From NCBI GenBank assembly GCA_903885505.1, contig CAISIU010000094.1, forward strand, positions 1-59,419: a stretch of 59,419 bases of DNA, written 5' to 3'. Each line of letters begins with the position of its first letter. Positions within the stretch are counted from its first letter, which is position 1. The notes beneath the pieces were generated by a model. The model was given only the letters and a program-made list of their open reading frames with translations. It was not told where the DNA came from and ran no database searches. The position numbers and the translations under genes are program-made. Positions 24,512 to 31,953 of the stretch are shown in pieces. Source of the DNA: an uncultured Actinomycetes bacterium. GTDB lineage: Bacteria; Actinomycetota; Acidimicrobiia; Acidimicrobiales; RAAP-2.

Positions 24512-26040
24512 CAGGCGGTGGCCAATCGCGGAAAGAGAGGGTCACCCTTCACCACGGCCCGACCCGAGGGGAATTGTCCCCACGCGGTGGCGGTGGCGAG
24601 GGGCACGGAGGTCGGCGTGCCATCTAGGGCCAGTCGACGCCAGATTTCGTCGGCCGTCGCGGGCATGGCCGGTGACACGAGAACGGTCACGATGCGCAGG
24701 GCTTCGAGGGCGGAGCCCAAGACGGCCTCCACCTCGGCTCCCGGCTCCATCTTCCACGGTGCATTGTCTTCGAGGAAACCATTGGTGTCGCCGATGAGCT
24801 TCCACGTGGCCTCGAGCGCCAAGTGGGGCTGGAAGTTCTCCCACGCGGCCGCGGCCGCGTCCACGGCCACCGCGGCGCGCTCCGCCAAGACCGAGTCCAT
24901 GGGCACCGCGGGGCTGAGGCCGCCACACTTGGAGCCCACCACCGTGGCGACCCGGGCGGCCAAATTACCGAGGTTGTTGGCAAGGTCGGTGTTATAACGC
25001 TGCACCAGCGCTTCGAGGGAGAAGTCGCCGTCGGTTCCGAGCGGCGTTTCGCGCAGGAGGTAATAACGAACGGGGTCAACCCCGTATTCAGCCACCAGCG
25101 CCTGGGGCTGGATGTCCGTCAGGCGCACCTGGCCCTGCTGAGCCATGGTCTTGGACAGCTTTTGGCCCCCGACGAGAAGCCAGCCGTGGACCTGAACGTG
25201 CGCGGGAGGCTCGATACCGGCCGCCATGCACATGGCCGGCCACCAGACGCAGTGGAAACGAATGATTTCCTTGCCGATCAGGTGGTTGACCGAGGGCCAC
25301 CACGAGTCGGCGCGGGCGTCGTCCGTGCCGTAGCCAATGGCGGTGAGGTAATTGATAAGTGCGTCGTACCAGACGTAAAAGACGTGATCGCTATCCCAAG
25401 GAACGGGCACTCCCCAGGAGATCGAGGTGCGGGTGATGGAAATATCGCGAAGTCCACCCTTGATGAAACCGAGGGCTTCATTTCGCTTAGTGCTCGGCGT
25501 CACGTTGCCCGGCGTGGCGTCGTACCACTCCAGTAGGCGATCTTGGAAAGCAGAGAGCTGGAAGAACCAGTTCTCTTCTTCCATTTCCGTGAGCGGCTTG
25601 CCATGAATAGGGCAGGTGCCCTCAGGCGCGCTCTCAGCGGTGAAATAGTCCTCACAGCTCACGCAGTACTGGCCGACGTAGGTGTCCTTGTAGATGTATC
25701 CGTTGTCGTAAATCTTGGTGAGAAAGGACTGCACCGCCACCGCGTGGCGAGGCTCCGTGGTGCGAATGAAGTCGTCGAAGTTGATATTGAGAGCGGTCCA
25801 GGCCTCGCGAAATCGTGCACTGGTGCGATCGGTCCACTCCTGGGGGCTCACCCCATTCGCCGCCGCCGCGTCCGCCACTTTTTGACCGTGTTCGTCAGTA
25901 CCCGTCAAAAAGAAGGTCTCATCACCACGCAGGCGATGAAAGCGTGCCAAGGCATCCGCATTGACCGTGCAATAGGCGTGGCCGGCGTGCGGCGCATCGT
26001 TGACGTAATAAATGGGAGTGGTGATATAGAAGCGCGACAC
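24511..26040 (-). CDS. metG: Methionine-tRNA ligase
   Basis: Charges tRNA-Met. The class I motifs are a HIGH-like HAGH (YVNDAPHAGHAYCTVNAD) and a KMSKS-like KLSKT. A Cys-containing zinc knuckle (CVSCEDYFTAESAPEGTCPIHG) lies near residue 130, followed by the tRNA-anticodon helical domain. At 509 residues there is no C-terminal tRNA-binding EMAP domain, as in the shorter bacterial form. The start is GTG with no evident Shine-Dalgarno, 24 bases after rsmI on the same strand. Confidence 0.96.
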   Translation of the reverse strand: MSRFYITTPIYYVNDAPHAGHAYCTVNADALARFHRLRGDETFFLTGTDEHGQKVADAAAANGVSPQEWTDRTSARFREAWTALNINFDDFIRTTEPRHAVAVQSFLTKIYDNGYIYKDTYVGQYCVSCEDYFTAESAPEGTCPIHGKPLTEMEEENWFFQLSAFQDRLLEWYDATPGNVTPSTKRNEALGFIKGGLRDISITRTSISWGVPVPWDSDHVFYVWYDALINYLTAIGYGTDDARADSWWPSVNHLIGKEIIRFHCVWWPAMCMAAGIEPPAHVQVHGWLLVGGQKLSKTMAQQGQVRLTDIQPQALVAEYGVDPVRYYLLRETPLGTDGDFSLEALVQRYNTDLANNLGNLAARVATVVGSKCGGLSPAVPMDSVLAERAAVAVDAAAAAWENFQPHLALEATWKLIGDTNGFLEDNAPWKMEPGAEVEAVLGSALEALRIVTVLVSPAMPATADEIWRRLALDGTPTSVPLATATAWGQFPSGRAVVKGDPLFPRLATA

Positions 26041-26064
26041 GGGTAAAGCGTAGTTAGAAGATGC

Positions 26065-26904
26065 TCACTCGTCGCGCGCGAGCTCAAGGGCGAGCTGATA
26101 CACCTCGCGGTGTGCACGACCCGTGAGATCCGACACCCGTCGCGCCACATCACGAACGGACTGACCGGCGGACAGGAGACCGGAAATCTCCTCGCGCAGG
26201 AGCTCGTCGCTCACGTGTTCGACGACCTCGTGGCCTCCCAGGACGAGCACGATCTCGCCCTTGATATCCCGGTCGGCGAAGGCGTCGTGCACCTTGATGG
26301 CCGACCCACGCACCACTTCTTCGTGCAACTTGGTGAGCTCGCGACATACCGCAATCGGCCAGGTGGGGTCGATGGCGACAATCGCGCTCAGGGTATCAAG
26401 CACGCGCTGTGGAGATTCGTAACAAACAATGGTGCGTGGCTCTCGATGCCAGAGGGCCAATTGGGTTCGCTTTTCTTGTGCCGCACGGGCAACGAAACCT
26501 TCCATAACGAAGCGTTCCATGGGCAGGCCACTCACCGTGAGTGCCGCAATCACCGCAGACGGCCCGGGCACCGTGGTCACGACGAGTCCAGCGTCGGCCA
26601 CCGCCGCCACCACGCGCTGGCCAGGGTCAGAGACTCCCGGCGTTCCCGCATCGGTGATGAGCGCCACGCGGCGACCATCAAATACCCAGCGCACCACCTC
26701 GATCGCCATTTCGGCCTCGTTGTGTTCGTGCAAGGCCTTTAACCGTCCGCCCGCGGGAATCTGGGCGGCCGCGAGTAGGCCGGCGGAGTGGCGAGTGTCC
26801 TCACAACAAATGACGTCGCAGTCACGCAGGACCTCGACGGCGCGTGGCGCGAGGTCGCCCAAGTTTCCAATCGGCGTTGCCACCAAGATGAGTTCGCCGG
26901 ACAT
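26065..26904 (-). CDS. rsmI: 16S rRNA (cytidine1402-2'-O)-methyltransferase
   Basis: Methylates the ribose of C1402 in the decoding region. It is a tetrapyrrole-methylase fold protein: ILVATPIGNLGDLAPRAVEVL at the N-terminus, CEDTRHSAGLL, ITDAGTPGVSDPG, VPGPSAVIAALTVSGLP and the C-terminal ELTKLHEEVVRG. The ATG at 26904 is chosen because it overlaps the GDPD stop (TGATG) and removes eight Arg-rich residues. Placement next to metG/tatD/rsmA is a common bacterial arrangement of 16S-modification genes. Confidence 0.95.
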   Translation of the reverse strand: MSGELILVATPIGNLGDLAPRAVEVLRDCDVICCEDTRHSAGLLAAAQIPAGGRLKALHEHNEAEMAIEVVRWVFDGRRVALITDAGTPGVSDPGQRVVAAVADAGLVVTTVPGPSAVIAALTVSGLPMERFVMEGFVARAAQEKRTQLALWHREPRTIVCYESPQRVLDTLSAIVAIDPTWPIAVCRELTKLHEEVVRGSAIKVHDAFADRDIKGEIVLVLGGHEVVEHVSDELLREEISGLLSAGQSVRDVARRVSDLTGRAHREVYQLALELARDE

Positions 26905-27770
26905 CAGGCGTCGAGACGTCCGTCCCACGCGACGCCTCGTTCGCGCAGCACGTTGACGAGTTCACTCGGTCGGTCGCTGATCAGGCCGTCAACGTCGAGG
27001 TCGAGCAGCCGATTCATTTCGTCACGATCATTAATGGTCCACACGTGCACGGCAATCCCGTTCTCGTGCGCGGTGCTGACAAAAAGTTCGTCCACCACCG
27101 TGATGCCCTCCCAGTCGGCGGGCACCTGCAGCGCTACCGGAATGAAATTCTCGGGACAACGCCCCTCACGCGACGCGAAGTAAAACTCGGCGGTCTCACT
27201 CGTGGCACCACTGGTCAGGAACTCAGGGGCGTAGACGCGAAACGCGTTAATGGCCGCGTCGTTGAACGACGCGACAATGACCGATTCCTGTCGTTCGAGA
27301 CGTCGTAGTTCGTCCGCGAGCAACTCTTCGTAGGGCTCGACCTCCGGACTCGTGCGCTTGATATCCATGTTCAAAGGAACCGACGGAAAAGCCGTCGCCA
27401 CTTCCGCCAAGGTGGCAATACCAAAGCGACGATCCGACGCGGCGCGGCCACGGTAGAAGTAGGCATCATCGGGCTGGCCCGGATTCACATCTGAGCCCGG
27501 CGTGAACCAGTACGAAAAGTCCATCTCGCGAAGCTCCGCGAGAGTGAAGTCGCAAATTTGGCCCTGACGGTTCGTGGTGCGATCCACCGTCTCATCGTGA
27601 CACACGACAATCTGACGATCCTTCGTGGCGTGAACGTCAAGTTCAATGGCCGTCGCGCCGGCGGCCAGACATTGCTCGATGGCGAACAAGGTCGACGAGG
27701 GCGCTTCGTGGGCGCCACCTTGGTGGGCGAACGCCACCACGCGGCGCTCGCGCCAGGCGCTGGCGGTCAT
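26904..27770 (-). CDS. Glycerophosphodiester phosphodiesterase family protein
   Basis: Probably hydrolyses glycerophosphodiesters to glycerol-3-phosphate and an alcohol. TIM-barrel motifs are VVAFAHQGG, TAIELDVHATKDRQIVVCHDETVDRTTN and, near the end, HVWTINDRDEMNRLLDLDVDGLISDRP. The usual HRG reads HQG and the usual ENT reads EAPSST, a variant I recall from actinobacterial paralogues but did not check. No signal peptide is seen, so it is probably cytoplasmic. ATG 27770 overlaps the DUF3817 gene by ATGA; the longer frame to 27860 was rejected. Confidence 0.88.
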   Translation of the reverse strand: MTASAWRERRVVAFAHQGGAHEAPSSTLFAIEQCLAAGATAIELDVHATKDRQIVVCHDETVDRTTNRQGQICDFTLAELREMDFSYWFTPGSDVNPGQPDDAYFYRGRAASDRRFGIATLAEVATAFPSVPLNMDIKRTSPEVEPYEELLADELRRLERQESVIVASFNDAAINAFRVYAPEFLTSGATSETAEFYFASREGRCPENFIPVALQVPADWEGITVVDELFVSTAHENGIAVHVWTINDRDEMNRLLDLDVDGLISDRPSELVNVLRERGVAWDGRLDA

Positions 27771-28093
27771 CGGGCGTACTTCTTCGTGATGTAGCCCTTC
27801 ATCCAGAAGGCCAAGCCGGGGATAAAGCCACACAGCAGCATCGCCACGAGGTCGTACCACTTCACGCGAGACGCGATGGCGAAGTTAAAGGCCACGATGA
27901 GATAAATCGGGTACAAAATCACCCCGTGCCCCATTCCAATAATCACGCGAGGAATCTTGAGGTCGTTCCACAGCGAGAGCGACACCCAGTGCAGGTCGAC
28001 CAGACCCTTCACCGCGAGCAACGCGATGAGGAGAATCAAGGTCACCCCGGTCAAGGTGGACATGAATTGGTATCGGCGCTGGGCGGCGGTCAT
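27767..28093 (-). CDS. DUF3817 membrane protein
   Basis: A small integral membrane protein, about 108 residues with three hydrophobic segments (around 15-35, 50-70 and 75-95). The central PRVIIGMGHGVILYPIYLI with its conserved Gly-His pair marks the DUF3817 family, widespread in Actinobacteria and of unknown function. The ATG at 28093 gives a TGATG junction with the upstream gene; a GTG at 28105 would add four residues. It is in the same transcript as the GDPD gene. Confidence 0.8.
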   Translation of the reverse strand: MTAAQRRYQFMSTLTGVTLILLIALLAVKGLVDLHWVSLSLWNDLKIPRVIIGMGHGVILYPIYLIVAFNFAIASRVKWYDLVAMLLCGFIPGLAFWMKGYITKKYAR

Positions 28094-28467
28094 CAGTGTC
28101 CCCACAATTTCTTCTTCGGTTGGTTCGCCAAACGAGCGAGCTCGTCGTTGTAGGCCTTGAGCTCAGGGTCCTCATCGGCCGCGGCGGCGGCACGAGCCGC
28201 GGCGGCCTCGGCGCGCATTTTGGCTTCGTACTCTCGCCGCGCCTGCTCTTGGGCTTCGGAGATCTTCTCGAGATGAAGCAGCGACCACCACCCAAAGAAA
28301 CCGAGAATGGCAAAGACCGGCCATTCAATCGAATAGAGGTAACTCAACGAGTTGCCCGACGCCGCGCGACCAAACTGCCACCACGCCGCGGCGGTGCAGC
28401 CCGACAGCCACGTCACTAACAGCGCGTGCAGCATGAGAGCTCGCGGCGAAAAGAAACGTGACTTCAC
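28093..28467 (-). CDS. Conserved small membrane protein with a helical tail
   Basis: A 124-residue protein I do not recognise by function. Two membrane helices (about 9-30 and 45-65) are followed by a charged, Ala/Glu/Arg-rich helix (about 68-100) that could form a coiled coil in the cytoplasm, and then the basic end NQPKKKLWGH. It starts with GTG and overlaps the DUF3817 gene, a pairing I recall from other actinobacteria. It may be a membrane-associated scaffold. Confidence 0.65.
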   Translation of the reverse strand: MKSRFFSPRALMLHALLVTWLSGCTAAAWWQFGRAASGNSLSYLYSIEWPVFAILGFFGWWSLLHLEKISEAQEQARREYEAKMRAEAAAARAAAAADEDPELKAYNDELARLANQPKKKLWGH

Positions 28468-28502
28468 GCTGTCACGATACTGAGTGGACCCCCGTGCGTG
28501 GC

Positions 28503-29948
28503 TCAGGCCACCGTGAGGCTGACGGGCAGTGACGCCGGCGAATTACCGGCGGCATTTTGCGCCACCACCATGACGCTGAGCGTGCTGCCTGACGTGAGTC
28601 CGGTAAAGGTGCAGGACGTGGACGTGCTTTGGCAGGTGGCGCCATTACTGGCCGCCACGAGGTAGTTCGTAATCGCCGATCCACCGATCCAACTGGGGGC
28701 GACCCAGCTCACGGTCACTGTGCCCGCCGCGGGCGACGTGGCGGTCACATTGGTCGGGGCACCGGCCGGCCCAATGGGTGTGATGGTGAGCGGCGCTGAC
28801 GGTAGCGAGGTTCCCATGACGTTGGTGGCGGTCACCGTGAAGGTCTGTGCCAGGCCTGGGCGAAGTGAGTTGATGACGCACCAGGTCTGAGAACCGGGCA
28901 CGGTGCAACCTTGACCTTGACCGTTCGACACGCTGTACGAACTGATCGCGAGGCCCACATTGGCGTAGGGATTCGTCCACGTGAGGACCACCGCTCCTAC
29001 CCCGGCCGCGCTATAACCAAAACTCGGCGCGGACGGCGCGGAGCCCACCTGCGACCACACGGGCGCAGACCACGCACCACTACCGACGGCATTTTGGGAG
29101 TAGATCTGAATCTGCTGGATAGAGCCGATGGGCAACATCCACACGGTGCACGACAGCCCCGGTGAGTCGCAGGCCGGCTTGCCGTTCAGGGCCACCACGG
29201 TATTAGTGACCGGCCAGCCGCCGTTGTCGGCGGGCAACGACCAGTTCACGGTCAAGTTGCCGTTGGCCGTGCCCCACGACACGAAACTGGGCACGCCGGG
29301 GACGGTCACGGTCGACACGTACACGCTGGTCGGGTACGACGGCCACGACTTACCGAGGGCGTTGAGCGCCACCACCGAGACGGTGTAGTTCGTGTTGTTC
29401 GTGAGGCCCGTCAAGGTGCAGGTCGTCGTGGTGGTCTGACAACTGTCACCGGCATTGTCGGTAACGAGGTAGCTCGTCACCGGCAGGCCGCTGTAATACG
29501 GCGACGGCGTCCAGGAGACCACGGACTGAGCGTTACCCGGTCGAGCCAAGACGTTGTAGGGGCTGCCCGGAATGCCGACGGCCGTGGCGGTAACGGAGGT
29601 GGAGCACGGGGAGGTACCCGCCGTGGTCACCGCACTCACGCAGAAGCTGTAGTCCTGGCCAGGGTGAAGGTTCGGCACCACCAGCCACTGCGTCGTGATT
29701 CCGGTCCATTCTTGGCCGGCGCCATCGACGGTGTAGCTAACCACCGTGCTGCCCGCGGGCGCCGCGGCGGGCGACCAAAGCACCAGCAAGGTGCCGGTGT
29801 AATACGTGCCATTGAGCGAGGACGACACCGTCACCGTGGCGGGTGGGGTGACAGAGACAGCCGCGTCAGCCACCGCGACGGGGCTGGCGATCAGCGTGGA
29901 CATCATGGCGACGGACAACGCTGCGATTCGATTCTTTAACGACTTCAT
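28503..29948 (-). CDS. Secreted protein of five fibronectin type III modules
   Basis: A signal peptide (KSLKNRIAALSVAMMSTLIA) is followed by about five FN3-like modules of ~90 residues, each opening with a Pro-rich strand (such as PGSPYNVLA, VPSFVSW, APTNVTA) and ending with the T-V-x-A-x-N-x-x-G pattern. Modules 2, 3 and 5 carry Cys-x6-Cys, module 4 Cys-x8-Cys and module 1 Cys-x11-Cys, suggesting one disulfide per module. There is no enzyme domain, LPXTG or membrane anchor. It may be an adhesin or matrix protein. ATG 29948 begins the basic region; GTG 29963 is possible. Confidence 0.8.
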   Translation of the reverse strand: MKSLKNRIAALSVAMMSTLIASPVAVADAAVSVTPPATVTVSSSLNGTYYTGTLLVLWSPAAAPAGSTVVSYTVDGAGQEWTGITTQWLVVPNLHPGQDYSFCVSAVTTAGTSPCSTSVTATAVGIPGSPYNVLARPGNAQSVVSWTPSPYYSGLPVTSYLVTDNAGDSCQTTTTTCTLTGLTNNTNYTVSVVALNALGKSWPSYPTSVYVSTVTVPGVPSFVSWGTANGNLTVNWSLPADNGGWPVTNTVVALNGKPACDSPGLSCTVWMLPIGSIQQIQIYSQNAVGSGAWSAPVWSQVGSAPSAPSFGYSAAGVGAVVLTWTNPYANVGLAISSYSVSNGQGQGCTVPGSQTWCVINSLRPGLAQTFTVTATNVMGTSLPSAPLTITPIGPAGAPTNVTATSPAAGTVTVSWVAPSWIGGSAITNYLVAASNGATCQSTSTSCTFTGLTSGSTLSVMVVAQNAAGNSPASLPVSLTVA

Positions 29949-30049
29949 TTTCAATCCCGACACTGTTTGACGATGTTGAGGACCGAGTTTGCTGTCGCCC
30001 CGCTAGACAGTGGTATTCAGGAAATCACGTTGTAACGAAAGTGTCATAG

Positions 30050-30874
30050 ATGCCGATGCCAGAAAAATTTTCGTGGTCGCACCTCGGATCCACCCAATTT
30101 GGCGTCTGGCCACTGCTGCTCTTCGCCCTCAGCAGCGCGGCGTACGTCTACGCGGCCCGTCGCTACGAGGGGTGGAGTCGCGCCCGAACCGCGAACTGGT
30201 TCGCGGCGGTCGCCATCGCCCTCGTCGCTACGCAATCAGTGATCGGCGTCTACGACATGAACCTGTTTGCCGACCACATGATTCAGCACTTGCTCCTCAT
30301 CATGGTCGCCGGTCCCCTCTTTGCCGCCGCGGCCCCACTCGACCTCATTCGTCACTCGTCGCCCCGCCTTGATCGTTGGTGCGAAAGCACTCTCGGCGCA
30401 ATATTTCTCAGCCCCGTCTTCGCCTTTGGCCTCTACGCCGTCTTTATTCCCTTGACGCACCTCACGGGCTTGTTCAACGCCATGTTGGAGCACATGTGGC
30501 TCCACCACCTCGAGCAGTTCCTGTTCTTGGTCTTCGGCTACCTGTTCTTTCGCCACGTTCTCGGCAACGAAAAGGGCACCACACTGCACCCGGGTCTCGG
30601 TCTCGTCTACGTCATGGCCGCGGTGCCGGTCGACACCGTGTCGGGCCTCAGCCTGGTGATGACCAAGGCCAATCCCTTCCCCGCCTATAACGTCATGCAC
30701 CCCATGTGGGCGTCCTCGATTATTTCGGACATCCACCTCGGTGGGGCCATCATGTGGATTGGTGGCGACTTTCTGATGCTGGCCTGGCTGGCGCCCATTG
30801 TGGTGCGATGGCTGAAGTTTGAAGCCCGCAACACCAAAATCATCGACGCGGAGTTAGACCGCCTCGGGCTTTAG
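30050..30874 (+). CDS. CtaG-like cytochrome c oxidase assembly membrane protein
   Basis: A polytopic membrane protein of 274 residues with about seven helices, of the caa3-type CtaG family (PF09678) needed in Bacillus for active oxidase. Family landmarks are MNLFADHMIQHLLLIMVAGPLF, MLEHMWLHHLEQFLFLVFGYLFF and DIHLGGAIMWIGGDFLML, whose His residues may bind copper. It is an orphan copy, as no oxidase subunit genes are nearby. Its end shares a TTAG quartet with the convergent kinase gene. Related actinobacterial copies are fused to CopD; this one is not. Confidence 0.88.
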   Translation: MPMPEKFSWSHLGSTQFGVWPLLLFALSSAAYVYAARRYEGWSRARTANWFAAVAIALVATQSVIGVYDMNLFADHMIQHLLLIMVAGPLFAAAAPLDLIRHSSPRLDRWCESTLGAIFLSPVFAFGLYAVFIPLTHLTGLFNAMLEHMWLHHLEQFLFLVFGYLFFRHVLGNEKGTTLHPGLGLVYVMAAVPVDTVSGLSLVMTKANPFPAYNVMHPMWASSIISDIHLGGAIMWIGGDFLMLAWLAPIVVRWLKFEARNTKIIDAELDRLGL

Positions 30875-31914
30875 AGCAAGCCGGCGTCTTCGCAGAGCGC
30901 GCGCAAATCAGTTTCCGGTCGCGGGCCGAAGTGGGTGATGATCTCGCCGGCACACACCGCACCGAGACGCGTGGCCTCGACCGGGTCGGCACCTTCGGAC
31001 AATCCGTACAGGAAGCCGGCGGCAAACACGTCGCCGGCACCGTTTTGGTCCAGCACGAGGTGGTCGGGCACGTTGGGAGCATCCACGTGGTGGCGCTCAC
31101 CCATGGTGGCGACCATGGCGCCTTCGGGCCCGTAGGTCACCACCGTCAAAATGCCGAGCTCTTCCACGGCCGACAATGCCGCTTCGAGAGTGGCGACCTG
31201 AAAGAGGCTGGTGATTTCGCCGAGGTTGGCAATCAAGATGTCGACATCTTCGCTCACGAGGGCGAGGAAGTCGTCGCGGTGACGCTCCACGCAAAATGAG
31301 TCCGACAAGGTCAGGGCGACCAGACCGTCGTGATCGTGCGCGGTGCGAATGACCTTGCGAAAGGCTTCCTTGGCCGGCGGCAAGTCAAAAAGGTAGCCCT
31401 CGAGGAAGGTGATGTCGGCACGCGAGAAGAGGTCGTCGCCGACATCGTCGGGCTGCAACTGATTGGCCGCGCCGAGGTAGGTCGCCATGGTTCGCTGGGC
31501 ATCGTCGGTGACAAAAACGTGACAACGACCCGTTCCAATGATGGACGCGTCCGCGTAGGCGAGGTCAACTTCGGCGCCGAGCGACTTGAGGTCGTGCGCG
31601 AAGACTTCACCGAAATTGTCGTTCGAGACCTTGCCCGCGAATCCGGCCGTTCCTCCGAGCGCGGCGACCCCGGCAATGGTGTTAGCGGCGGAGCCACCTG
31701 AGGTTTCCCGCGCCGGGCCCATGTGGGAGTAAATCTCGCGAGCGCGCTCCAAGTCCACCAAGTTCATGGCACCCTTCACGAGGCCGAGGCGCTCGTGAAT
31801 TCCGTCGTGGTCTTCGGTCGTGATGTCGAGCAGGGCGTTGCCCACTCCGGCCACCGCGAGGCGCTCGGGCTGGGGCTTTGCGCCCAAAGAAACGGGTGTT
31901 GGCTCGAAACTCAC
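30871..31914 (-). CDS. PfkB family carbohydrate/adenosine kinase
   Basis: Phosphorylates a sugar or nucleoside using ATP. The signature DQNGAGDVFAAGFLYG carries the catalytic Asp and anion hole; GGSAANTIAGVAALGG near residue 54 is the N-terminal PfkB pattern and TGRCHVFVTDDAQRTMATYLGAA the substrate lid region. The length of 347 and the N-terminal GNALLDI favour the adenosine-kinase-like branch. Adenosine, ribose or another nucleoside could be the substrate. The start is GTG; the divergent aminopeptidase begins 39 bases away. Confidence 0.85.
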   Translation of the reverse strand: MSFEPTPVSLGAKPQPERLAVAGVGNALLDITTEDHDGIHERLGLVKGAMNLVDLERAREIYSHMGPARETSGGSAANTIAGVAALGGTAGFAGKVSNDNFGEVFAHDLKSLGAEVDLAYADASIIGTGRCHVFVTDDAQRTMATYLGAANQLQPDDVGDDLFSRADITFLEGYLFDLPPAKEAFRKVIRTAHDHDGLVALTLSDSFCVERHRDDFLALVSEDVDILIANLGEITSLFQVATLEAALSAVEELGILTVVTYGPEGAMVATMGERHHVDAPNVPDHLVLDQNGAGDVFAAGFLYGLSEGADPVEATRLGAVCAGEIITHFGPRPETDLRALCEDAGLL

Positions 31915-31953
31915 GCGAGAACCCTAGACCAAGTCGACCTAAGGTAGTCACTT

